Assembly: GCF_026013605.1 (NCBI RefSeq)
Contig: NZ_JAPDPJ010000040.1
Location: 1-59,858, forward strand
Direction of reading: 5' to 3'
From: Plebeiibacterium sediminum
GTDB lineage: Bacteria > Bacteroidota > Bacteroidia > Bacteroidales > Marinilabiliaceae
DNA: 59,858 bases
Shown: positions 1 to 8,155 of the stretch, in pieces
How the letters are laid out: every line of letters starts with the position of its first letter
How positions within the stretch are numbered: the stretch's first letter is position 1
Position numbers and translations under genes: made by a program
The notes under the pieces: generated by a model
Databases searched by the model: none
What the model was told of the DNA's origin: nothing
What the model saw: the letters and a program-made list of their open reading frames with translations, nothing else

Positions 1-138
1 GAGGTTTTAATATTTTTTGTTTCGCAACCTTAAAATACTAAATTCCAAAAGCATGCACTTTTTTTATTCTATTATTTAATTCACACAACGAGTTACTATA
101 CTAAAATACTAGATGGTAAAAGCTTACTTTACTTAATA

Positions 139-1141
139 TTGTATTCTCTGATTGAGCAAAAAAGAAATAGCTTAAGAACAATGGAAGATATCTTTAATTG
201 TCTTCAGTTTAAGTTTTTGTTCAATTTTGACACATCAAAAACAGTAAAGTTCAATTCTATTTCAGAACGACTAAGTGTAATCAATCTAGAATTCTTTGAA
301 AAATGTTATATGCTTTTTTATGAAGTATATAGTCAACTTTATAGTGATAAAGAACAGGAAGATCATAAACTCATAAGGGTAGATTCAACCATGGTCGCAG
401 AGACTGCCAACAAAATTAAAAAAGGTATGACAGTCGGCAAGAAAAAAAAATCAGGGGAAAGTCGGAAACAAGTAAAATATACTGTAGGGTATGATGGAAT
501 TTTACCATGTAATACAGTGCTATATAATACGCAAGAGTGTTTAAGCGAAGATAAAACCATGGCCCCATTAGTGTTTAATTGTTCAAAAAAGAGAAAGTTT
601 TACCCAAATGGTTGAAGAAGGCATTTCATTTGTTTCAAAACTAAAGTTGGATAGTCGTTATAAGGAAATTGATTCAAACTCAGTAGAAGAAGGCATACAG
701 ATTGGAAACATAAAAATAGAAACAGATAAAATTGTTTTATTGGGTAAGCCTAACACAAGAAAGTTTCTACCTCAAGAGTTTAGGCTTATAACTACTTACA
801 ATACAAAAAAAGAAAAGTATAGTTATGTACTTACAAATATATTTGATTTACCTGCTGAAGAGATTATAAAAATATACAAACGAAGATGGGATATTGAAGT
901 GTTTTTCCGTTTTTTAAAACAAGAACTAAACTTCAAGCATCTCGGATCGACAAGCACTAATGGAATTAAAGTAATGATGTATTCTACTTTAATAGTATCA
1001 ATGCTAATTATGATATACAAGAAGCTTAATAATGTGGGATTTAAAACAGCAGTTAGGCGTATTGCATTTGAACTAAATGATTTAATTATGGCAATGGTAG
1101 TAAAACAATGTGGAGGTGACCCAGCTTTATTTTTTCGATGA
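139..1141 (+). pseudogene. Degenerate IS4-family transposase (frameshifted)
   Basis: The remains of a DDE transposase of the IS4 type. The first part (139-615, TTG start) holds the first catalytic Asp in RVDSTMV. The second part (608-1141) holds the Y-x2-R-x3-E-x6-K signature of IS4 transposases, starting YKRRWDIE. The two parts are in different frames, and the protein reads continuously only if one base is removed around 585-607, in or next to a run of T. The motif that should carry the second catalytic Asp reads VFNCSKKRKF, so the Asp appears replaced by Asn. Both changes make an active enzyme unlikely. I could not identify convincing terminal inverted repeats, and the 5' end may lie outside the window. 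The family call rests on the signature motif, and inactivity is inferred from the frameshift and lost Asp. Confidence 0.8.
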
Positions 1142-1188
1142 TTTTTTACTTACATTTTCGCCTACCTCTAAAATTCTTCCGAACACTT

Positions 1189-1428
1189 CTAATAAGCAAT
1201 CTCTACCATCGGAACATCAAGACTGCCTTGGGTACCAATATTTAATGGAACAAACCCTTCCTCACAAGGTGCTTTGCTTTTTGTGTACTTTTTTCTCCAG
1301 TAATAGAAAATGTGTTCTTTTATGATGTGGGAGGAACAAAACTCCCTGGGACTTTGATCACCCGATTCCCATTCTTGCATCAACGCAAACATCTTTTCTT
1401 GCATAATTTCCATTAGTTTTGTTTGCAC
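1189..1428 (-). pseudogene. IS66 TnpA-like accessory protein, truncated
   Basis: A 79-residue ORF resembling the small helix-turn-helix accessory protein (TnpA) of IS66 elements. It has a W-x-SG-x(4)-EFC stretch followed by a helix leading to YYWRKKY, then GFVPLNIG, the usual order in that family. Intact relatives run past 100 residues and end in a segment that is missing here, because the frame stops just after PMVEIAY. No TnpB or TnpC partner is visible. It sits between the IS4 remnant and another transposase remnant, so it is probably a fragment left by nested insertions and deletions. Confidence 0.55.
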
Positions 1429-1456
1429 ACAAAATAAAGGATTCGCTAATTATTTT

Positions 1457-2092
1457 TCAAGATGTACTTGCTCGGAGGCTTACCTTTTGTCGTTGTTTTG
1501 CTGTAAGGCCAAAGGGCTTCTTTTTGTTTTTACCATTTTCTTTGTGCAGAGAAAAGTCCAAAGCAAAAAAGCTCTTCCCATCCCATAAACCCAAGAACAG
1601 TCCTTTAAAACCAAAAAACCGACAATGATTTACATGTGACCATATCTTACTGATGTGTTCTGTTTTATAAGTAGACTTCTCAAAATCTGTATCGTCAAAC
1701 ACTAAGCATTTTAGTGATGTTGTATTATTGTCTGCACATTCCTCTATCTTGCCCAGTAGAACTTTGTTGCATTTGAAAACAACGGAACGCCAGTTAATGT
1801 TGAAATCATTTTTAAAACGGTAAAAAGTGTTTTTTTGAGCCTCAATGGTTTTACTTAGATGGCTAGTGCTGTAGCTGTAAACGTTAGATATAGAATAGAT
1901 AGGAAACAGTAATAACCCCAATAATATGTCACCTTTACGAAAAGTAGATTGCGGCATTTCTTGTTGCCCCAATTGTAATCGGTGTAAGTTTAATGTCCTA
2001 TAAAGTTCCATTATTCTATAAATTCCTTTTTCTGTTGAACTGAAAAAGCTATTTGTCTCTGAAAAAACTTTTGTACTTTTATTCTGAAGCAT
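1457..2092 (-). pseudogene. N-terminal half of a DDE transposase (DDE_5/IS4-like)
   Basis: 211 residues matching the first half of a Bacteroidota transposase type. The catalytic CLVFDDTDFEKS motif is followed by a segment around SKIWSHV and FGFKGLFLG and by a basic KNKKKPFGL stretch. The frame departs from the expected family sequence after KQRQK and stops soon after, so the C-terminal half with the last catalytic acidic residue is missing. The break lies close to the IS66-like ORF on the same strand, consistent with one element having interrupted the other. It is probably inactive. Confidence 0.65.
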
Positions 2093-2526
2093 GTCTTTGT
2101 TTTTTTAATGTAACACCTCTAATTTACTGATAATTATCGGATTAATAAAATAAAACATGCTTCTTTTTTGTTGATAATCAACACTTTATGGTACATGCAA
2201 AAAATCAGTTAATAAAATATAAAGAGGAAGTGTGTTAATAAGTTTTTTCATAGTAATATTTTTGCTTTTCTAATGTTAGAAATGATGATTTATTATATTG
2301 ATCACAGGTGGTTGTTTTAATTCAATAAATCGTTAATTGATGATATATATAGTTCTTCTGACCAAGTAATCCAGATGTTCTGTAATTTGCTTATTGGAAA
2401 GATTTAGTATCTATTTGTAAAATTAGGACTTTGTTAATGCATTAAAACAAATGTTAAAAGTAGTTGCGAGGGGTTAAAGAATGGACTAAATAAGGATTAA
2501 GGAATTTCTTTTTTTTATTAATCGCA
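2093..2526. other. Gene-free stretch between IS remnants and susD scar
   Basis: 434 bases without a supportable gene. The left part is the 5' flank of the minus-strand transposase remnant. The right part looks like an old PUL promoter region, because it carries the heptamer cluster listed at 2471-2500 just before the susD relic. No RNA gene seen. Confidence 0.5.
2471..2500 (+). promoter_or_regulatory. Three phased GG(G/A)(T/C)TAA heptamers (possible relic operator)
   Basis: GGGTTAA begins at 2471, GGACTAA at 2483 and GGATTAA at 2494, giving spacings of 12 and 11 bases, about one helical turn. The same heptamers in the opposite orientation lie upstream of PUL 1 at 8015-8045. SARP-type regulators are known to bind direct heptamer repeats about 11 bp apart, and a SARP-domain regulator is encoded at 5335-7836. 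Binding is inferred. Confidence 0.4.
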
Positions 2527-3060
2527 ATGTTAAAAAAGAAACATCCAAATTCAGATTCGAAAAATCGAGCTTATCCATATAGGCCTGGGATAGTTTATCG
2601 ATTGGCTGAGGTTTTTTTAAGTTACTGTGAAATATTGAATGAAGAAGATCCTGGCAATTCTAAAATACTTACCTATTTGAATGCAATAAGAGAACGCGCA
2701 GGTATTCCTCAATATGCAACAGTACAACAGGATGGCTCTATAGAGATAGATTTAAATAACCAAGAAGAAATACGTGAACTTATTCGGAGGGAACGCAGGG
2801 GGGAGCTGTGTGGCGTAGGTAATCGATACGATGATTTACGTAGATGGAAAGAGGCTGAAGAATCCTTGGATGGTGGTTTTTACGGTATGAATTTTTCTGG
2901 GAATGAATAATCTGAAGAATCTTCAAATCCTAATGCTTTCTTTGTTAGTACACAATATCAGAATAGAGTGTATTATAAAAAGTACTATTGGTTTCCAATT
3001 TATCAAAGTGAGATTGATAAAAATCCAAATTTGGTTCAATCACCATATTGGGCAGAATAG
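2527..3060 (+). pseudogene. 3' fragment of a susD gene with an in-frame stop
   Basis: The C-terminal part of a SusD/RagB outer-membrane glycan-binding lipoprotein. Family hallmarks are YRPGIVYRLAEVFLSYCE, an IRERAGIPQY segment, and LIRRERRGELCG followed by RYDDLRRW. The frame is broken by TAA at 2908-2910 and then continues in the same frame with typical SusD tail sequence (FPIYQSEIDKNPNLVQ) up to TAG at 3058-3060. Signal peptide, lipobox and the N-terminal two thirds are absent: upstream DNA is promoter-like, suggesting that an internal deletion joined a PUL promoter region to the susD tail and removed susC. It is not expected to make a working SusD. Confidence 0.85.
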
Positions 3061-3240
3061 AAATAATTGGAAACTTATAAGTATTAAATTAACATTCTAT
3101 GAAAAATGAGAAATTTTTATTTAATGCTAACTTTAGTATTTATATGAGTATTTAAGCCTGGAAATATTCATAGGCTTTATTGAGGAATAAATAAGGATCA
3201 TTTGTTTTTAATATATGTTTGAATTTTATAATAAAATATT

Positions 3241-5088
3241 ATGGATGAAAAACGAATGCATAAATTAGGACTGGCTTTAATGGTACAATTCATCTTTTGT
3301 ATATCTAATGCTCAAATATCTTGGCCATCTGATCAAATTCTGCCTTCTTTTCCATTGCCAGGCCAAACACAGGATTTAATTTATCTAAATGGAAGCCTTT
3401 CTGACGATGAACTGTATTTTTTCGCTTCGTTAAAGGGTATTGTGAATAGGACTCAACCTCGGATATTTTCATATGAGGGTGATGCTTATGCAGAAGGGCA
3501 ATATACATGGCTTCAATCTTTGAGCTTAAGTTGGAATGAATATTCAGACCCATGGAGTTTACTTCCTAAATATATGAGTGAAATTTCAGGTTTGATTATT
3601 TATGACCCGAATCAGATTCATACAGTAAATTTAGCAACAACAATGGCTAATGGCCTTAATGCTGTTATTGTTTCGCCAACTTTAGCTGAAACACTAAGCG
3701 AACCTCCATATAATTTACCTGTTTTAGAGGATTTACAAGGAGTGTTTAGCAGTAAATTACAAGTCTATGAAACACTATATAATGAGTACTGGCCAAATAT
3801 TGATAAACGTTTACTTTTAGGTTTAGATCCTACCTCTCACAAAGCAGCCTTAAGAGAATATGCTACATCCTTGGGAGCTGCTGTGATTTGGCTTGATCCT
3901 GAAATTATAGATGAAAGTGCGTTATTAAATAATTTTTTATCTTCAATGCCAGTTGGAGCCAATTATATGGGGTGGTGGCCAGAAGAGGGCGCTGGGGTTT
4001 CAAGAGGTTCGGCCTATGGAGTTGGAACGATTGCAAGCGATTGGTGTAGCAATTTAACATTACATAGTGGAACTTCAAGAAAAGTAAATTTAAAAGACAT
4101 ACCGGAAAAACCTACTCTGGAAAACAAAATTTATGTGGCTTTTATTTTAAGTGATGGGGATAACTTGCAATATGTTGAACATTTAATGCGAAAACTTTGG
4201 AACAACCCAGACCGTGGATCTGTTCCTATAGGATGGACTGTGTCACCGGCTATGATGGATGCTATGCCGGGAGCTTTAAATTATTATTGGCAAACTGCTA
4301 CTGATAATGATATGCTGATCAGTGGACCTTCAGGTTTAGCATATGTTTATCCAAACGATTTTGTTGATCAAAGTGAGTTGGAACAGTTTGTTGTGAGAAC
4401 TGAAGATTACACTAAAAGAGCTGGTTTACGTGTTATAACTATATGGAATACCATCACCGGTGGTATAGATCAAAATGTTGGGGAGGCCTATGCTGATTAT
4501 GCCCCTTCAATACTAGGTTTAACATCTCAGAATACAAGTGATGGATTAACTGTGTATAATAATAGTTTACCTGGAATGGGGTTAGCTTGTAATTATTGTT
4601 GGGATGAAGCAACTATGGAAAGTGCAATTTCAGAAAGGGCTGCAGGCTGGGATGGTTCTGAACCTCGTTTTGTAATTATTCAAAGTCAACCTTGGCAAAA
4701 TGCAAGGCCAACAACCTTTAAAAATGTGGCAAACTCACTTAATTCCAATTACGAGGTTGTTCGTCCAGACCACTTATTTCAGTTGCTTAGAGAGTATCAT
4801 GGGATGGAGGATCCTACAAATGTTTCTATAGGTGATGCAAATAATTTTGAATCCTCTTCTCTAAGTGTCTCTCCGAATCCATGTAAAGATGACGTGAACG
4901 TTTGCTTCACGAAAGGGCTTTTTGATCAATTAAAAGTAATTGATCAAAAAGGAAAGGAAATTATTTCTATGAACATTCCTTACGATTCCTGTGAAATCAT
5001 TTTAAACATTGAAGCATTTAAGAAAGGAACGTACGTTATACAGGTATCAGGAGAAAAGGTGCAAGAGAATAGAAAAATAATAAAATAA
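3241..5088 (+). CDS. Secreted GxGYxYP-domain protein with T9SS tail
   Basis: A 615-residue exported protein. After a signal peptide ending near SNAQ (about residue 25), most of the chain matches the GxGYxYP domain family, often found beside PUL genes and suspected of acting on carbohydrates, though no reaction is established that I know of. The signature appears as GPSGLAYVYP at about 362-371, with a conserved FILSDGDNLQY at 301-311 upstream. Residues from about 535 form a T9SS type A sorting domain, beginning LSVSPNPCKDD and ending in a short basic tail, so the product should reach the cell surface or medium. The ATG at 3241 is used here; the ATG at 3256 would give a tidier signal peptide. 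It follows the susD relic directly and may be the last working gene of an otherwise deleted PUL. Confidence 0.8.
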   Translation: MDEKRMHKLGLALMVQFIFCISNAQISWPSDQILPSFPLPGQTQDLIYLNGSLSDDELYFFASLKGIVNRTQPRIFSYEGDAYAEGQYTWLQSLSLSWNEYSDPWSLLPKYMSEISGLIIYDPNQIHTVNLATTMANGLNAVIVSPTLAETLSEPPYNLPVLEDLQGVFSSKLQVYETLYNEYWPNIDKRLLLGLDPTSHKAALREYATSLGAAVIWLDPEIIDESALLNNFLSSMPVGANYMGWWPEEGAGVSRGSAYGVGTIASDWCSNLTLHSGTSRKVNLKDIPEKPTLENKIYVAFILSDGDNLQYVEHLMRKLWNNPDRGSVPIGWTVSPAMMDAMPGALNYYWQTATDNDMLISGPSGLAYVYPNDFVDQSELEQFVVRTEDYTKRAGLRVITIWNTITGGIDQNVGEAYADYAPSILGLTSQNTSDGLTVYNNSLPGMGLACNYCWDEATMESAISERAAGWDGSEPRFVIIQSQPWQNARPTTFKNVANSLNSNYEVVRPDHLFQLLREYHGMEDPTNVSIGDANNFESSSLSVSPNPCKDDVNVCFTKGLFDQLKVIDQKGKEIISMNIPYDSCEIILNIEAFKKGTYVIQVSGEKVQENRKIIK

Positions 5089-5334
5089 AAAGTGACAAAG
5101 TAAATAATATTTATTCATAAGTGGATGGATGTGGAAACGAATTGAATGTGTCCGTTTTAATTTGCTAGTTATGAATTGTTAATAGATTGTATTTTCATAT
5201 TTGCTTTTGGAAATTACCACAAAATTGGTTGTAGTTGTTGGGAATTGTAGGCGATTATAGAGGGTTAATCAACTTTGATGTAATTTCTTTTATAGAAATT
5301 TTATTTGTAATATACTTATTGTTATTTTAAATTG

Positions 5335-7836
5335 TTATAGCTTAAAGTTGCTAGTGAAATCATATCCCATTGTTTGTTTATAATCTATCAGAAACGCTTG
5401 TTGTCTTATTAATGCTTCATCATTACGTTTTAGCTTTTGTAAAGATTTGACCAAATATTCGATTGCTAATTCATTTATGGGGTCTATATTAAACATTGTT
5501 TCTGCAACTTCAATAGTTGTTTGATAGTTCTTTTCTGCGTAACTTCTTTCTAATTCTGATATAATAAAAGGTTCTATTTTTGCTTCTATTGATTCTTTAA
5601 ATTGGTCTAAAAGTGGTTGGTCATAACCTTTTAAAAACTTACCTCTTGATATTATAGTAAAGAATTCTTCTTTATTTTTCTCGAATTGATTCTCATTTAT
5701 TATTTGGATTAATCTGATATAGTCACAATATAAAACATCTGATTGTTTAATAAGGTAATACCCTTTATTGTAAATTAATTCTACTCCTTCAATTTCTGCC
5801 AAACCTTTACGTAAATTATTTATCGTTACTCCTCTAATATTTTTTATTTTGTCTTTTTCTTTATAGGGCCATAATATTGAACTAATTTTTTTGGAAGATA
5901 TTCCTTCTATTTGGCTTTCTTTCATAACAAGGCAGAACAGTTCAATCAATCTTGTACTGAACATGTAACTTATATCTTTATTTTTTTTGTTGTAAACTGT
6001 AAAATTTCCAAATAAATATATCGCATTAGGTATTTGAGGGATAGTTCGCCTTTTTTTTGTTGGTGTTACTTGGTTTTTAAAGTCTTGCTTCTTTTTTTGA
6101 ATTCTTATAAGCAGAAATACAAGAAGGATAATAATGATAGCACCTCCTATTAATATCGAATATTTAATGAGTGATAACTTACTATTATTATTCGGAAATT
6201 TTGATAATTGGTTGGCTGTAATAGAGGGGTATGATATGGAGTATACTTTTAATTCTGATTTTATATCATATTTGCCAAATTCTTGAATTATAGTATATAA
6301 TTTACCAATATTAGTATCATAATAAAGGTTGGCATTTGTGTTTATTTTATCTGATTTTATAGGGATTGAATCTCCAAGAATTTCATAGCTACCATCATTT
6401 ATTGAAAATTTATATAGTTTTAGAAATGAATTTGTAAAGTGTTCGGGATAGCATAATGTATAAAAAACAGAGTCATTAAGTAATAGCATACCTCTTACCG
6501 GCACAACATTATTATTTTCCCATTTAATCTCCCAAAGCTTTTTGATTTCTTTTGTTTTTAAATTAATACTATGTAAGTCATATAAATATTGCCTTCCTAA
6601 AATTTGTTCCCCGGACTCATTACCCATTCCTCCAAAAACGTATAGTAAGTCATTCTGTTTTGAGTAACCCATACTTGTGAAATATCTAGGCATGATAACA
6701 TCGCCTTGAAAACTTTGAAGGGTTTTCCACTTTCTTGAATTTATGTCAAAGGCATTAAAGTCTTTGCTATAGTGCATATTGCCAAAGCCCCCAAATAAAA
6801 TATATTGTTTTTTCGCTATATCATAATATGACCCGTGGTGGTGTAATTGTGTTGGAAGTTTATCATAACTTAGAGTAGACCACTTTAAAGTACTTATATC
6901 TAAGCTTGCAACTGTTGGGCCTGCATAAATTGAGTCATAATATACTTCATAGTCATAGATGATGTTATTTGCAGCATCCAAAAAGTTAGTTCCTAGTAAC
7001 ATTTTTACCGGACAAGGAATGCTAAACTTGGTTACTTCAGTTGTCTTATTTACAACATTATATATTGTTATGGAATCATTGTTAAAGTAATATAGTTCAT
7101 CTCTCAAGGTATTGAAGTTCGCCCCAGCGACGCTATTCGAGCTAAATGACACCTCTTTTTTCCAATTATAAGCCTCATTTATCAACCATTCTGGATTGGA
7201 AACATATCCAAGTGCTTTTCCTTTTTGGCTATAGACTATATTGCCATGGCTTTCACGTAAGGGAAAGAAATATCTTAACTTGTTTCCTACAGAGAGATTC
7301 TTTATTGCGAAAGAAGGAACATCAATTAGGTGGTCACTTTTGCCAAATATGATTTCTGGAGTATACGTATTCGGCAGGTTTGTGTTTTTAGCCACAATAT
7401 CATGTTCTTTTATTTTTAATTGAATCTCATTATTTTTCAGGTCAAATCTTAGGAATATTTTAAACCAATTAGAGGCAATTAGTTCTTTTTTATTTATTCT
7501 GATAGAGGCCAGGTTTCTAATACCTTCTTCATTCAATTTAAACACTAAATCCTCACCTAATTCTTCACAAAAGAGATTATATATCTTAGGAATATTTTTA
7601 TTTTTTATTCTGAGGATGTAGCCAAATTCAGAAGATGTATATACTGCAATATCAAATTCTATTTCAAAGTAATTTAAAAAATTAATTTCATAGTTATTAA
7701 AAACGTTGTATGATCCCCTATTTTTAATTGGTTCTTCATTTCCTTTAAATTTAAGGCCTGTTATGACATTTTGTTGATATGTTAAAAAACTTAAAATTAG
7801 TAATGGTATATATTGTAGTTTAATTAGTAAAGCCAT
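5335..7836 (-). CDS. Transmembrane kelch-propeller regulator with SARP/BTAD cytoplasmic part
   Basis: An 833-residue protein that looks like a one-component sensor spanning the inner membrane. In order: an N-terminal signal or anchor helix (1-20); a concanavalin-like beta sandwich (about 30-190); a kelch-type beta-propeller (about 225-545) with motifs YILFGGFGN (346-354) and LLYVFGGMGN (397-406); one hydrophobic transmembrane helix (557-579) followed by a basic stop-transfer cluster; an OmpR/SARP-type winged helix (about 605-697, with the segment TINNLRKGLAEIEGVELIYN); and a BTAD-like helical repeat domain (about 703-830). Kelch hits often earn a galactose oxidase label, but there is no oxidase domain here. 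The gene is divergent from the PUL 1 operon across a 319-base gap holding phased heptamers, so it probably senses a mannan product in the periplasm and controls PUL 1. Topology and domains are read from sequence; the ligand and target are inferred. Confidence 0.75.
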   Translation of the reverse strand: MALLIKLQYIPLLILSFLTYQQNVITGLKFKGNEEPIKNRGSYNVFNNYEINFLNYFEIEFDIAVYTSSEFGYILRIKNKNIPKIYNLFCEELGEDLVFKLNEEGIRNLASIRINKKELIASNWFKIFLRFDLKNNEIQLKIKEHDIVAKNTNLPNTYTPEIIFGKSDHLIDVPSFAIKNLSVGNKLRYFFPLRESHGNIVYSQKGKALGYVSNPEWLINEAYNWKKEVSFSSNSVAGANFNTLRDELYYFNNDSITIYNVVNKTTEVTKFSIPCPVKMLLGTNFLDAANNIIYDYEVYYDSIYAGPTVASLDISTLKWSTLSYDKLPTQLHHHGSYYDIAKKQYILFGGFGNMHYSKDFNAFDINSRKWKTLQSFQGDVIMPRYFTSMGYSKQNDLLYVFGGMGNESGEQILGRQYLYDLHSINLKTKEIKKLWEIKWENNNVVPVRGMLLLNDSVFYTLCYPEHFTNSFLKLYKFSINDGSYEILGDSIPIKSDKINTNANLYYDTNIGKLYTIIQEFGKYDIKSELKVYSISYPSITANQLSKFPNNNSKLSLIKYSILIGGAIIIILLVFLLIRIQKKKQDFKNQVTPTKKRRTIPQIPNAIYLFGNFTVYNKKNKDISYMFSTRLIELFCLVMKESQIEGISSKKISSILWPYKEKDKIKNIRGVTINNLRKGLAEIEGVELIYNKGYYLIKQSDVLYCDYIRLIQIINENQFEKNKEEFFTIISRGKFLKGYDQPLLDQFKESIEAKIEPFIISELERSYAEKNYQTTIEVAETMFNIDPINELAIEYLVKSLQKLKRNDEALIRQQAFLIDYKQTMGYDFTSNFKL

Positions 7837-7991
7837 AGTTGCAGTTGATCCTATTTTAACTGTTGAATAGATTGTCTATGTTGTATAATGACAAGTATTG
7901 TATTACTTGTACAAAAGTACAAAAAAAAGAATAAGCCAAAACTAAAGATTGAAATTGTTTAATTACCTACTTAAACTTAAACATATTTTAA

Positions 7992-8045
7992 GGATTAATA
8001 ATATAAATAAGCTATTAACCCTTTATTAATCCCCTTTTTTAATCC
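7992..8045 (-). promoter_or_regulatory. Phased TTAATCC/TTAACCC heptamers, candidate SARP operator
   Basis: On the plus strand TTAACCC starts at 8015, TTAATCC at 8026 and TTAATCC at 8039, giving spacings of 11 and 13. A further copy in the other orientation, GGATTAA, lies at 7992-7998. SARP regulators characteristically bind direct heptamers about 11 bp apart, and the divergent gene at 5335-7836 ends in a SARP-like domain. The related cluster at 2471-2500 supports a shared operator. The repeats are seen directly; the binding is inferred. Confidence 0.5.
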
Positions 8046-8066
8046 GTGATGTTCGACATTTGTTTT

Positions 8067-8093
8067 TTGAATTAACTAAGCATTATGGATTTG
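8067..8093 (+). promoter_or_regulatory. Possible Bacteroidota-type promoter for PUL 1
   Basis: A TTG within TTTTTTG at 8067-8069 and TGGATTTG at 8086-8093 resemble the -33 TTTG and -7 TAnnTTTG boxes of Bacteroidota sigma-70 promoters, with one mismatch in the -7 box. They lie just downstream of the heptamer cluster and about 60 bases before the ATG. The match is weak. Confidence 0.3.
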
Positions 8094-8155
8094 TAAATAA
8101 TGCTGAAATCATTCAAGATTTTAAAAAAAGCAAATTTTAACAAAAAAAGTTAATC

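Larger units (their letters stand above)
7837..8155. promoter_or_regulatory. Divergent control region between regulator and PUL 1
   Basis: 319 bases separating two divergent start codons, with no gene. Near the regulator side are two small inverted repeats, acaagta/tacttgt at 7891-7910 and ttgtac/gtacaa at 7908-7923. Toward PUL 1 lie the heptamers at 7992-8045 and a possible promoter at 8067-8093. Confidence 0.55.

Noticed and set aside
139-1141. Two separate small genes at 139-615 and 608-1141
   Set aside because: Both carry parts of one IS4 transposase and are joined by a simple frameshift.
2903-3109. Small ORF after the susD fragment
   Set aside because: The susD frame itself continues past the TAA with clear family sequence, so the alternative-frame ORF is a shadow.
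5335-7836. Reading the kelch protein as a galactose oxidase
   Set aside because: Only kelch repeats are shared; no oxidase domain or copper-site pattern is seen, and a transmembrane helix plus winged helix follows.
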